Of a stretch of 64,000 bases of DNA, positions 46,175 through 55,149 are shown one piece after another. A program made the position numbers and the translations under genes. A model generated the notes under the pieces. That model ran no database searches and was not told the origin of the DNA. It saw nothing but the letters and a program-made list of their open reading frames with translations. Origin of the DNA: an uncultured Aquimonas sp. (GTDB taxonomy: Bacteria > Pseudomonadota > Gammaproteobacteria > Xanthomonadales > Xanthomonadaceae); contig NZ_CALART010000015.1 of NCBI RefSeq assembly GCF_937888285.1, forward strand, positions 142,670 through 206,669, written 5' to 3'. Position 1 is the stretch's first letter. The number at the start of each line of letters is the position of its first letter.

Positions 46175-47347
46175 TCAGATCGCAGCGAGCGCGTCCTCAA
46201 GCTCCGCGCGCAGATCGGCCAGGTCTTCGACTCCGACGCTCAGGCGCACCAGGTTGTCGTGGATGCCGAGCCTGGCGCGGTTTTCCGGCGGAACCGACGC
46301 GTGGGTCATGATCGCCGGGTGGTTGATCAGGCTTTCGACGCCGCCCAGCGACTCGGCCAGCGCGAACAGCTGGCAGCGCTCCATCATCCGGCGGGTGCCG
46401 GCGAGATCGGTGTCGAGCACCACGCTGATCATCCCGCCGAAGCCGTGCATCTGCGCTTTCGCCAGCGCGTGCTGCGGATGCGAGGCCAGACCCGGATAGA
46501 TGACGCGCCGCACCTTGGGATGCGCTTCCAGCCACTGCGCCAGGGCAAGCGCGTTCTCGCAGTGTGCGCGCATGCGCAGGTGCAGGGTCTTCAGGCCGCG
46601 CAGGGCGAGGAAGCTGTCGAACGGACCCTGCACGCCGCCGACGGCGTTCTGCAGGAAAGTGAGCTTCTCCTCCAGCTCGGCGTGCTCGCCGACCACCAGC
46701 ATGCCGCCGACGATGTCGCTGTGGCCGTTCAAGTACTTGGTCGCCGAGTGCATGACCAGATGCGCGCCGAGCTCCAGCGGACGCTGAAGGATCGGGCTGC
46801 AGAAGGTGTTGTCGACCGCGAGGATCAGGCCCTTCTCGCGCGCGAACGCCGCGAGCCTGGCGATGTCGACCAGCTTCAGCATCGGGTTGGTCGGCGTCTC
46901 GCACCAGATCATCTTCGTGTTGGGGCGCAGCGCCGCCGCCACGGCGTCGAGGTTGTCGAGGTCGACGAAGCTGAAGTCCAGCCCCGCCGAGCGCCGGCGC
47001 ACGCGCTCGAACAGGCGGTAGGTGCCGCCGTAGACGTCGTCCATGCAGATCACGTGGCTGCCGGAGTCCAGCACTTCCAGCGCGGTCGAAGTGGCGGCGA
47101 GACCGGAGGCGAAGGCATAGCCGCGGCGGCCGCCTTCGAGTGCGGCGACGCAGTCCTCGTAGGCGAAGCGCGTCGGGTTGTGGCTGCGCGAGTACTCGAA
47201 GCCCTGGTGGTCGCCGGGGCTGCGCTGCACATAGGTCGAGGTCGCATAGATCGGGGTCATCACCGCGCCGGTGGTCGGATCGGGCGACTGGCCGGCGTGG
47301 ATGGCGCGCGTGCCAAGGCCGTGGTGGGCGTGCGAGGGCTTGCTCAT
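46175..47347 (-). CDS. Cystathionine gamma-synthase or gamma-lyase (Cys/Met metabolism PLP enzyme)
   Basis: 390 residues. Fold type I PLP enzyme of methionine/cysteine metabolism. Hallmarks: TRAIHAGQSPDPTTGAV, the substrate loop YSRSHNPTRFAYE, FASGLAAT, the PLP lysine K204 in HSATKYLNGHSD and QGPFDSFLALRGLKTL. It makes or breaks cystathionine; whether it is MetB or MGL/CGL type cannot be settled by sequence alone because the family is very similar. A short gap separates it from the split signalling gene upstream on the same strand. Confidence 0.9.
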   Translation of the reverse strand: MSKPSHAHHGLGTRAIHAGQSPDPTTGAVMTPIYATSTYVQRSPGDHQGFEYSRSHNPTRFAYEDCVAALEGGRRGYAFASGLAATSTALEVLDSGSHVICMDDVYGGTYRLFERVRRRSAGLDFSFVDLDNLDAVAAALRPNTKMIWCETPTNPMLKLVDIARLAAFAREKGLILAVDNTFCSPILQRPLELGAHLVMHSATKYLNGHSDIVGGMLVVGEHAELEEKLTFLQNAVGGVQGPFDSFLALRGLKTLHLRMRAHCENALALAQWLEAHPKVRRVIYPGLASHPQHALAKAQMHGFGGMISVVLDTDLAGTRRMMERCQLFALAESLGGVESLINHPAIMTHASVPPENRARLGIHDNLVRLSVGVEDLADLRAELEDALAAI

Positions 47348-47436
47348 GGGGCGTTCCGTGTGGGGGCTGCCGAGAGGCTCGGCGAGGCGCGAAGTCTAGC
47401 CGCTGGCGCGCATTGCCCGAAGTGCGGAAAGTGCGC

Positions 47437-50094
47437 TCAGCCGGGAAACAGCGCGTCCAGCGGTTCGGGCCGGTGCAGCAGATAGCCCTGGGCGTAGTCG
47501 ACGCCGAGCGCGTTCAGCGCGTCGAACACGCGCTCGGAATCGACGAACTCGGCGATCGTGGCCAGGCCCAGCACCTGGGCGACCTGGCAGAAGCAGCGCA
47601 CCGTGGCCTGGTTCAGCGGGTCGCGGTCGAGATCGCGGATGAACTGGCCGTCGATCTTGATGTAGTCCACCGGCAGCTGCTTGAGATAGCCGAACGAGGA
47701 CGCGCCGGCGCCGAAGTCATCCAGCGCCACGCGCACGCCCTGGCGGCGCATCTCGCTGATGAAGGCGGTGGCATCGCCCAGCGCGGTGATCGCCGAAGTC
47801 TCGGTGATCTCGAAGCACAGACGGTGGAGGTCGAAGCTGGACTCGCGCAGCAGCTGGCTGGCGTAACGGTGGAAGGCGCGGTCGCCGATGCTCTGACCGG
47901 ACAGATTGATCGCCAGCGTATCGATATGGGCGAAGGCCTCGCCATGCGCTTCGATCCAGGCGAAGGCGCGGCGCAGCACCCAGCGGTCCACCCGCGAGGC
48001 CAGATTGAAGCGCTCGGCTGCGGGCAAGAAGGCCCCTGGCGCGATGCACTGGCCGTCCTCGCGCAGGCGCAGCAGCAGCTCCAGGTGCGTGCTGGCGCCC
48101 GCCTGCGGCAGCACCGGCTGGATGCGCTGCGCCCACAGCTCGAAGCGGCCCTCGTCCAGCGCCGATTCGATGCGGCTGGCCCAGCGCATCGAGTCGCGCC
48201 GCTGCAGCATGGCCTCGTCGCTGTTCATCCAGGCGTGCACGCGGTTGCGGCCGGCCTCCTTGGCGGCATAGCAGCAGGTGTCGGCCGCCTGCATCAGGGT
48301 GGCGACGTCCGGCCAGTCGCGCTCGATCGGCACCAGGCCAATGCTGGTGCCGACGCGGAAGCGGCGGCCGTCGTGTTCGAAGCGGAAAGCCTCCATGCGC
48401 TCGCAGATCTGCTGGGCCACGCGCTGCGCATGATCGAGCCGGCAGTGCTTCAGGATTGCGCCGAACTCGTCGCCGCCCAGACGCGCCAGCAGGTCGCCGC
48501 TGCGCACGCATTCGCCCAGCAGGCGACTGACCTGCTTCAGCAGTTCGTCGCCCACCGCGTGCCCGCAGGCGTCGTTGACCAGCTTGAACTGGTCGAGGTC
48601 GATGAACAGCAGGGCGTGACTCTCCTCGCGGAGCTGCGCACTTTCGAGCGTCTGACCCAGGCGCCGCTCGAACTCGCCGCGATTGACCAGCCCGGTCAGG
48701 GCGTCATGGGCAGCGCGATGGCTGATCTCGCGCGACAGCCGGCGCTGCTCGCTGACGTCGCGGAACACCATCACCACGCCGAGCAGCTGGCTGGCCTCGT
48801 CGCGGATCGGCGAGGCGGAATCCTCGACCACGTACTCGTTGCCCGCCGGCGACACCAGCAGGGCGAACTCGCCGGGGCCTATCACCTCACCGCGCTGCAG
48901 GCAGAGCCGTACCGGGTTCGCGATCGACTCGCGGTCAAGCTCGCCGTAGACGCTGAAGACGTCCTCGACCGGGCGTCCGCGCGCCTCGACATCGCTCAGG
49001 CCGAGCAGGCGCTCGGCTGCAGGGTTCATGAGCACCACCCGACCTTCGGCGTCGGTGGACAGCACGGCATCGCTGATCGCATCCAAGGTGACCGTCAGCA
49101 GGGCGTGCTCGGAGGCGAGCTTGAGTTCGAGCGTCTTGCGCTGGGTGATCTCGCGGAAGGTGCCGACCACCCGCTGCACGCGGCCGTCGGCGTCGCGATC
49201 GGCCTCGCCGGTGGTGTGCACCCAGATCGCCCGGCCGCGCGCGGTGACCATCGGCAGTTCGAGATCGTAGGGCACCCCGTCGCGCACGGCGCGACGAAAG
49301 CTGTCCGCGAGGATGACTCGAGCTTCAGGGGGATAGAAGTCGAGGTAACTTTCCAGCGGCGGCGTCTCTCCCTCCGGCAGATCGTGAATGCGCCTGACGA
49401 GGGATGACCACATCTGCTTGCCAGTGCCGGGCTCGTACATCCAGCTGCCGAGACCGCCCATGCGGTTGGCGCGCTCGAGAAAGGCCTCGCTCTCGCGCAG
49501 GCGCTGCTCCATCGCGCGGCGCTCGGTGATGTCCTTGACCACGCCGACGAATCCGCCGCCGTGTTCGTCTTCGGGCAAGGCCGCGGCCTGCGAATGGACG
49601 ATCCGCACCTCGCCGTCGGCGCGCTGGATACGGAACACACGATCGAACGCAGCCCCCAGGTGCGCCGCGGCCTCCCAGGCGGCGGCCACGCCGGTCCGGT
49701 CCTCGGGATGCAGCACGGCGAGCCAGCCGGTGCCGCGCGCGTCCTCTGCGCTGCAGCCGAAGATCGCCTGCCAGCGCGCGTTCACATAGGTGCAGCGGCC
49801 TCCGGCATCGGTGTGGAAGACGCCCAGCGGCGAGCGCTCCGACAGCACCCGGAACTTGGCCTCGCTGGCGGCGAGCCGGGCCAGCAGGGTCTGCGCGCGA
49901 TCCAGCTCGCAGTCGATCCGCGCGTTGGCGCTGACGTCCTGCTCCATCATGCGCTGGCGCTGCTCCAGCAGGGCTGCGGTCGCCGCCGCCAGTTCGGCCA
50001 GCACGGCGCGCTGGCCGGCGTCGAGGCGGCGCGGCACGCGATCGATCACGCACAGCGTGCCGGGCCGCGACCCATCGCTGAGCTGCAGGGGCAC
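47437..50094 (-). CDS. PAS-GGDEF-EAL protein, 3' part of a gene split by one stop
   Basis: 885 residues from the GTG at 50094, but this start lies inside a GAF domain, so it is the second half of a longer gene. Residues 1-45 are the end of the GAF domain (GTLCVIDRVPR). Three PAS domains follow (about 78-195, 200-325, 330-450), then a GGDEF domain with intact G540-G-D-E-F544 and an RxxD site (R-S-G-D), then an EAL domain (645-880) whose first motif is E672-L-L, the ELLLRL form common in hybrid proteins, with DDFGAG and an INLSGQS-like loop. If produced by reinitiation it could still be active for cyclic-di-GMP synthesis or hydrolysis. Confidence 0.8.
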   Translation of the reverse strand: MPLQLSDGSRPGTLCVIDRVPRRLDAGQRAVLAELAAATAALLEQRQRMMEQDVSANARIDCELDRAQTLLARLAASEAKFRVLSERSPLGVFHTDAGGRCTYVNARWQAIFGCSAEDARGTGWLAVLHPEDRTGVAAAWEAAAHLGAAFDRVFRIQRADGEVRIVHSQAAALPEDEHGGGFVGVVKDITERRAMEQRLRESEAFLERANRMGGLGSWMYEPGTGKQMWSSLVRRIHDLPEGETPPLESYLDFYPPEARVILADSFRRAVRDGVPYDLELPMVTARGRAIWVHTTGEADRDADGRVQRVVGTFREITQRKTLELKLASEHALLTVTLDAISDAVLSTDAEGRVVLMNPAAERLLGLSDVEARGRPVEDVFSVYGELDRESIANPVRLCLQRGEVIGPGEFALLVSPAGNEYVVEDSASPIRDEASQLLGVVMVFRDVSEQRRLSREISHRAAHDALTGLVNRGEFERRLGQTLESAQLREESHALLFIDLDQFKLVNDACGHAVGDELLKQVSRLLGECVRSGDLLARLGGDEFGAILKHCRLDHAQRVAQQICERMEAFRFEHDGRRFRVGTSIGLVPIERDWPDVATLMQAADTCCYAAKEAGRNRVHAWMNSDEAMLQRRDSMRWASRIESALDEGRFELWAQRIQPVLPQAGASTHLELLLRLREDGQCIAPGAFLPAAERFNLASRVDRWVLRRAFAWIEAHGEAFAHIDTLAINLSGQSIGDRAFHRYASQLLRESSFDLHRLCFEITETSAITALGDATAFISEMRRQGVRVALDDFGAGASSFGYLKQLPVDYIKIDGQFIRDLDRDPLNQATVRCFCQVAQVLGLATIAEFVDSERVFDALNALGVDYAQGYLLHRPEPLDALFPG

Positions 50095-50100
50095 GCCGGC

Positions 50101-50475
50101 TTAGTAGCGGATGCGCGGCTCGCCCTGCACCAGCGGATTGTCGGCAAAGCGCGGATCGGCGGCGGCGTCGAGCACCTCGAACAGCCCCGCGCCCTGGATG
50201 GCGTGGTCGCAGAAGGCCCAGGCGCGCGGCGTCTCGCGCGCCTCCGGCAGACCCACCCGGGCCTTGAACCATTGCCTGTCCTCATCGACCAGGCTGACCA
50301 GGGCGATCGGCGTGCCGCACAGGGCGGCGGCGGCACGCGCCAGTCGATCGAACACCGGCTCTTCCGCGGTGTCGAGCACGCGCAGCGCCTGCAGGCTGCC
50401 GAGACGCATGGCCTCGATCAGGGCCTGCTGCGACGCGGAGGTATCGGCATCGGCGGCGGTGTACTGCTCGGACAT
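50101..50475 (-). CDS. N-terminal GAF fragment of the split signalling gene
   Basis: 124 residues from the ATG at 50475: a short leader, then LQALRVLDTAEEPVFDRLARAA and ALVSLVDEDRQWFKARVGLP, a typical GAF sensor start, and ending GEPRIRY. The domain is cut before its last strands, so the fragment is unlikely to fold on its own. Confidence 0.65.
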   Translation of the reverse strand: MSEQYTAADADTSASQQALIEAMRLGSLQALRVLDTAEEPVFDRLARAAAALCGTPIALVSLVDEDRQWFKARVGLPEARETPRAWAFCDHAIQGAGLFEVLDAAADPRFADNPLVQGEPRIRY

Positions 50476-50601
50476 GAACGATGAGGGCTCGGAACGCGGT
50501 TGCGGAGTGTAGGCAGAGACGGGTGAACGACGGTCGCAGATCGCCGCCGGACATGGGCCGGATCCGCTGCAAAACGTGCGCCAAGGCACACTGTTCCACG
50601 C

Positions 50602-50627
50602 TTGACGACCGGGCCGCCCGCTACACT
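50602..50627 (+). promoter_or_regulatory. Candidate promoter for a leaderless dusB mRNA
   Basis: TTGACG (50602-50607) and TACACT (50622-50627) are separated by 14 bases, short for a sigma-70 promoter. The -10 ends seven bases before the dusB ATG, and no ribosome-binding site exists between them, so transcription would start at or next to the ATG. Confidence 0.35.
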
Positions 50628-50634
50628 GCGCGCC

Positions 50635-51627
50635 ATGCGCATTGGCCCCTACCCCATCGAACCGCGCGTGGTGCTGGCGCCCATGGCCGGCGTCACCGAC
50701 AAGCCCTTCCGGGTGCTGTGCAAGCGCCTAGGTGCGGGGTTGGCGGTGTCGGAGATGACCCACTCCGATCCCAAGCTGTGGCACACGCGCAAGTCGCGGC
50801 TGCGCATGGACCACTCCGGCGAGCCGGAGCCCATCTCGGTGCAGATCGCCGGCACCGAGCCGGAGCAACTCGCCAACGCCGCCCGCCACAACGTCGAGCA
50901 GGGCGCACAGATCATCGACATCAACATGGGCTGCCCGGCCAAGAAGGTCTGCAACGCCTGGGCCGGTTCGGCCCTGATGCGCAACGAGGCCCTGGTCGGC
51001 CGCATCCTCGACGCGGTGGTGCGCGCAGTCGAGGTGCCGGTGACGCTGAAGATCCGCACCGGCTGGGCGCGGGCGCACCGCAACGGGCTCGCCATCGCGC
51101 GCATCGCCGAGGCCGCGGGCATCCAGGCGCTGGCCGTGCACGGCCGCACCCGCGAGGACCTGTACCAGGGCGAGGCCGAGTACGCGCTGATCGCCGAGAT
51201 CAAATCCGAACTGCGCATCCCGGTGCTGGCCAATGGCGACATCACCGGGCCCGAGAAGGCCGCTGCCGTGCTGCGCGAGACCGGGGCGGATGCGGTGATG
51301 ATCGACCGCGCGGCGCAAGGCCGGCCGTGGATCTTCCGCGAGATCGCACATTTTCTTGCCACCGGCCAGCGCCTGCCCGAGCCGGGCCTGAGCGAGGTGC
51401 GCGACATCCTGCTCGGCCATCTCGACGCGCTGTATGCGTTCTACGGCGAGGAACAGGGCCTGCGCATCGCGCGCAAGCACCTGGGCTGGTATGCCAAGGA
51501 TGTCGAGGGCGGCGACAGCTTCCGCGCGCTCGTCAACGCGGCGACGACGGCCGAGGCGCAAACTGCGCTGGCCCGCGACTGGTTCGCGGCGCGTGAGGCC
51601 GGCCTCACGCTCGACCGCGCCGCCTGA
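50635..51627 (+). CDS. dusB: tRNA-dihydrouridine synthase B
   Basis: 330 residues from the ATG at 50635. It reduces specific uridines of tRNA to dihydrouridine with FMN and NADPH. VVLAPMAGVTDKPFR, QIAGTEPEQLANAA, the catalytic Cys C100 in NMGCPAKKV, HGRTREDLYQG and ANGDI are family blocks, and the CPAKKV form points to DusB. In many relatives dusB is followed by fis; here two permease genes follow instead. Confidence 0.92.
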   Translation: MRIGPYPIEPRVVLAPMAGVTDKPFRVLCKRLGAGLAVSEMTHSDPKLWHTRKSRLRMDHSGEPEPISVQIAGTEPEQLANAARHNVEQGAQIIDINMGCPAKKVCNAWAGSALMRNEALVGRILDAVVRAVEVPVTLKIRTGWARAHRNGLAIARIAEAAGIQALAVHGRTREDLYQGEAEYALIAEIKSELRIPVLANGDITGPEKAAAVLRETGADAVMIDRAAQGRPWIFREIAHFLATGQRLPEPGLSEVRDILLGHLDALYAFYGEEQGLRIARKHLGWYAKDVEGGDSFRALVNAATTAEAQTALARDWFAAREAGLTLDRAA

Positions 51628-51657
51628 GCCCACCCCCACTCTTCGGACATTGCCGCC

Positions 51658-52875
51658 GTGAAGTACCTCGGACTGATCTACGCCGGCCTGTTCCGCAAGA
51701 AGCTGCGGACCTTTCTGACGCTGGCTTCGCTGATCGCGGCCTTCAGCCTGCTGGGCCTGCTGCAGGCGGTGAACTCGCTGTTCTCGGGCGCAGCCGACTT
51801 CCTCGGCGCCAGCCGCCTGATCACCCAGGCCAGCACCAGCTTCACCCAGCCCCTGCCGATGCGCATGCTGCCGCAGATCGAGGCCGTGCCCGGTGTCGCC
51901 GCAGTCAACCACTCGCAGTTCTTCGGCGGCCAGTACCAGGACGGACGCGGCTTCTTTCCGCAGTTCGCAGTCAATCCGCAGCGCCTGCGCGACACCTACC
52001 CCGAATGGGTGATGGACAACGAGAGCTGGCTGCGCTTCATCAGCACCAATGACGGCACGATTGTCGGGCGCAATCTGGCGGAGCAGTACGGCTGGAAGGT
52101 CGGCGACATCGTGCCGCTGAACAGCTTCATCTGGACCCAGGCCGGCGGCAGCCGCACCTGGGAGTGGCGGGTGGTCGGCATCTTCGACGGCATCAACGAG
52201 GACTGGTCGCAGCGCGCGAACCTGATGTACCTGAACTATGCGCAGTTCGACGAGGCGCGCTCGGGTGGCAAGGGCCTGGCCGGCATCTTCGTGGTGCGTA
52301 TCAGTGACCCCGAAGCCTCGGAGCGCATCGCCAGCGTCATCGACGCCAAGTTCGAGAATTCCTCCGACGAGACCAAGACCCAGAAGGAATCCGAATTCCA
52401 GCTGGGCTTCATCCGCCAACTGGGCGACATCGGGCTGATCGTCAATCTGATCACCGGCGCGGTGTTCTTCTCGATCCTGTTCCTGACCGGTGTGGCCATG
52501 AGCCAGGCGGTGCGCGAGCGCATTCCCGAGCTGGCCGTGCTGAAGTGCCTGGGCTTTACCGATCGGCAGGTGATGGGCCTGGTGCTGGCCGAGGCCTTCG
52601 CCCTGTGTCTGGTCGGCGCCCTGCTCGGCATGGCGGTCGCGAGTGTGGCCACCGGCGTGCTGCCGCCCGAGTTCCCGGTACGGGCCGATCTTCGCGTGTG
52701 GGTCATCGCAGGCATCAGCGTCGCGGTGCTGACCCTGGCCGTGGGCCTGCCGCCTGCGCTGGCCGCGCGCCGGCTCAAGATCGTCGATGCGCTCGCCGGC
52801 CGTGGCGAGCCCTCCGCCTTCGAGCGCGCGCTGCGCCGACTGTTCGGCGGCCGCAGCGAGGAGGCCAGCGCATGA
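51658..52875 (+). CDS. FtsX-type ABC transporter permease 1
   Basis: 405 residues from a GTG at 51658. An N-terminal membrane helix (about 15-40), a long periplasmic MacB-like domain (about 45-265) and three C-terminal helices (about 275-380) with the FtsX signature ERIPELAVLKCLGFTDRQVMGLVLAEA. Such permeases work with a MacB/LolD-type ATPase, in lipoprotein or peptide export. Here no ATPase gene is adjacent. Its stop overlaps the start of the second permease (ATGA). Confidence 0.85.
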   Translation: MKYLGLIYAGLFRKKLRTFLTLASLIAAFSLLGLLQAVNSLFSGAADFLGASRLITQASTSFTQPLPMRMLPQIEAVPGVAAVNHSQFFGGQYQDGRGFFPQFAVNPQRLRDTYPEWVMDNESWLRFISTNDGTIVGRNLAEQYGWKVGDIVPLNSFIWTQAGGSRTWEWRVVGIFDGINEDWSQRANLMYLNYAQFDEARSGGKGLAGIFVVRISDPEASERIASVIDAKFENSSDETKTQKESEFQLGFIRQLGDIGLIVNLITGAVFFSILFLTGVAMSQAVRERIPELAVLKCLGFTDRQVMGLVLAEAFALCLVGALLGMAVASVATGVLPPEFPVRADLRVWVIAGISVAVLTLAVGLPPALAARRLKIVDALAGRGEPSAFERALRRLFGGRSEEASA

Positions 52876-54050
52876 GCCGCTTGACCCAGATCCGCGAGAT
52901 CACCCTGATGAACCTGCGCTCGATTCCCGAGCGGCTGGCGCCTTCGCTGGTGATCGTGGTCGGCATCGCTGGCGTGGTCGGCGTGCTGGTGGCCCTGCTG
53001 TCGATGTCGGCCGGCCTGGGCCAGACGCTGGGCAGCACCGGCGAGCCCGACCAGGTCGTCGCGAGCCGCGGCGGCAGCCAGGGCGAAATCTCGAGTTTTC
53101 TCGCGGTGGCCAGCATGACCCTGGTCAAGCAGGACCCGGCGATCGCGCGCGGGCCCGACGGCCTGCCGCTGGCCTCGGGCGAACTCATCGTGATCACCGA
53201 GGTGCCGCGCCCGGGACAGGACACCGGCGCCAATGTCAGCCTGCGTGGTATCGAGCCGGTGGGCCTCGCGCTGCGGCCCAAGTTCAGGCTGCTGCAGGGG
53301 CGCATGTTCCGCCCCGGGGTGCAGGAGATCATCGTCGGTGTCGGCGCAGCGCGGCAGTTCAGCGGGCTGGAGCTGGGCCGCGAGCTGCGCTTCCGCGGCG
53401 GGCGCTGGACCATCGTCGGCCACTTCGAATCCGGCGGCGCCTACGACAGCGAGCTGTGGACCGACCGCGAGACCGCGCAGGGCGCCTTCAGTCGCCCGGG
53501 TGTGTCCTCGATCCTCGCGCGCCTCAAGGACCCGAGCCTGCTGCCGGCGGTGGAGGCGCGCCTCAAGGCGGATCCGCAGCTCGATGTGGACGTGCGCAGC
53601 CAGGACGCTTTCTTCGCCGGCCAGAGCGGCAACCTCACCGCGACCATCGGCGTGCTGGCCGGCATCGTCGCCGCGATCATGGGCGTGGGCGCGGTGTTCG
53701 GCGCGCTCAACACCATGTACTCGGCAGTGTCGGCGCGCACCAAGGAAATCGGCACCCTGCGCGCGCTGGGCTTCGGCGCCGCGCCGGTGGTGGCCTCGGT
53801 CATGGCGGAAGCGCTGCTGCTGTCTTTGCTCGGTGGAGCACTGGGCGCCGCGCTGGCCTACTTCGCCTTCAACGGCTACGCGGTGAGCACACTGGGCGGC
53901 GGCTTCACCCAGGTCGCCTTCGAGTTCGCGGTGACGCCGCAGCTGGTGATGAGCGGCCTGGTCATCGCACTCGGCATCGGCTTCGTGGGTGGGCTTGCCC
54001 CTGCGCTACGCGCCGCGCGCCTGCCGGTGACTGCGGCCCTGCGCGGCTGA
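52872..54050 (+). CDS. FtsX-type ABC transporter permease 2
   Basis: 392 residues from the ATG at 52872. Same topology as the preceding gene: an N-terminal helix (LVIVVGIAGVVGVLVALLSM), a periplasmic domain (about 50-270), and a C-terminal membrane part with TKEIGTLRALGFGAAPVVASVMAEALLL. It is coupled to permease 1, so they probably form a heterodimer. The missing ATP-binding subunit and any adaptor must be encoded elsewhere. Confidence 0.85.
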   Translation: MSRLTQIREITLMNLRSIPERLAPSLVIVVGIAGVVGVLVALLSMSAGLGQTLGSTGEPDQVVASRGGSQGEISSFLAVASMTLVKQDPAIARGPDGLPLASGELIVITEVPRPGQDTGANVSLRGIEPVGLALRPKFRLLQGRMFRPGVQEIIVGVGAARQFSGLELGRELRFRGGRWTIVGHFESGGAYDSELWTDRETAQGAFSRPGVSSILARLKDPSLLPAVEARLKADPQLDVDVRSQDAFFAGQSGNLTATIGVLAGIVAAIMGVGAVFGALNTMYSAVSARTKEIGTLRALGFGAAPVVASVMAEALLLSLLGGALGAALAYFAFNGYAVSTLGGGFTQVAFEFAVTPQLVMSGLVIALGIGFVGGLAPALRAARLPVTAALRG

Positions 54051-54104
54051 TCGGACTCCGGCGTGGCCCGCCCTCAGCCTTCGCCTCACGGCAACCTGCT
54101 TTAA

Positions 54105-54134
54105 CGAATCCCGAATCCCCAATCCCGAATCCCG
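54105..54134. repeat. GGGATTC-type tandem repeat
   Basis: CGAATCCCGAATCCCCAATC then CCGAATCCCG: two 14-16 base units, in the inverse orientation of the 36347 copy. Confidence 0.7.
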
Positions 54135-54231
54135 GCGCCACAGGCGCCACAAGCGCATACTGCCGCGCCCTCCCGCCATGCCCGCCCGTCGCGCCCGCGA
54201 CGGGGAATCGCTGCATGCCGCTTGCAGGTCG

Positions 54232-55149
54232 ATGCCCGTGAACGCCCATCCCGAACCCCTCGACCGCAAAGGCCTTGCGGCGGCCGTCTTCGCTTTCCTG
54301 ACCTGGGGCGTGTTTCCGCTCTACTGGGCGCTGCTGAAGCACGTGCCCGCGTTCGAGATCGTGGCCCATCGCATCGTCTGGTGCGCGGTCTTCGTGGTCG
54401 CCTGGCTGTGCTGGAAGGACGGCCCCGGCTGGCTGTTCCGCGCCCTGCGCCAGCGCCACGCGGCGTGGATGCTGTTCGCCTCCAGCCTGCTGATCAGCTT
54501 CAACTGGGGCCTGTACATCTGGGGCGTCAACAGCGGCCACGTGGTCGAAACCAGCCTCGGCTACTTCATCAACCCGCTGGTGAACGTGCTGCTCGGCGTG
54601 GCCGTGCTGGGCGAGCGTCTGCGCCGCGCGCAGTGGATCGCGGTCGCCCTTGCCGCCGCCGGCGTGCTCTGGCTCAGCCTGCAGCAGGACCGCCCGCCGT
54701 GGATCGCGCTGGGCCTCGCCGCCTCGTTCGCGCTGTACGGGCTGATCCGCAAGCAGGTCGCCGTCGAGTCGGTGCCGGGGCTCGGCGTCGAGAGCGTGCT
54801 GCTGTTTCTGCCGGCCGCCGCCTGGCTGTGGCTGGCCGAACAGGGCGGCGGCGGGGCCATCTTCCACGGCAACTGGGCTACCGATGCGCTGCTGATCACC
54901 GGCGGCCTGCTGACCGCCCTGCCTCTGGTGGCATTCGCCTACGGCGCACGCCGCATCCCGCTGTCGGTGCTGGGCCTGCTGCAGTACATCGGGCCAAGCA
55001 TCCAGTTCCTGCTCGGCGTATTCGTGTTCGGAGAGAGTTTCGGACTGGTGCAGGCGGTCGGCTTCGGTCTGATCTGGGCGGCGCTGGCGGTGTACGCCGC
55101 CGAAGGCTGGCAGATGCAGCGGCGCCGCGCGCTGGCGGTGTCGGTATGA
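54232..55149 (+). CDS. rarD: RarD family EamA/DMT transporter
   Basis: 305 residues from the ATG at 54232; an ATG at 54178 in frame would add 18 non-hydrophobic residues. About ten membrane helices in two EamA halves. RarD-type segments: WGVFPLYWALLKHVPAFEIVAHR, SFNWGLYIWGVNSGHVVETSLGYFINPLVNVLLGV and PLSVLGLLQYIGPSIQFLLGVFVFGE. Members are inner-membrane transporters with uncertain substrates, originally linked to chloramphenicol resistance. Its stop overlaps the ATG of the next gene. Confidence 0.9.
   Translation: MPVNAHPEPLDRKGLAAAVFAFLTWGVFPLYWALLKHVPAFEIVAHRIVWCAVFVVAWLCWKDGPGWLFRALRQRHAAWMLFASSLLISFNWGLYIWGVNSGHVVETSLGYFINPLVNVLLGVAVLGERLRRAQWIAVALAAAGVLWLSLQQDRPPWIALGLAASFALYGLIRKQVAVESVPGLGVESVLLFLPAAAWLWLAEQGGGGAIFHGNWATDALLITGGLLTALPLVAFAYGARRIPLSVLGLLQYIGPSIQFLLGVFVFGESFGLVQAVGFGLIWAALAVYAAEGWQMQRRRALAVSV

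Larger units (their letters stand above)
47437..50475 (-). pseudogene. GAF-PAS-PAS-PAS-GGDEF-EAL gene interrupted by an in-frame TAA
   Basis: The reading frame is continuous from the ATG at 50475 to the stop at 47437 except for one TAA at 50101-50103. The codon follows RIRY and precedes AGVPLQLSDG; in related GAF domains this position is an aromatic (RIR(Y/F)YAG), so a TAC or TAT to TAA change is the simplest explanation. The intact product would have 1012 residues. It is either a nonsense mutation, a suppressible stop or a sequencing error. Confidence 0.75.
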
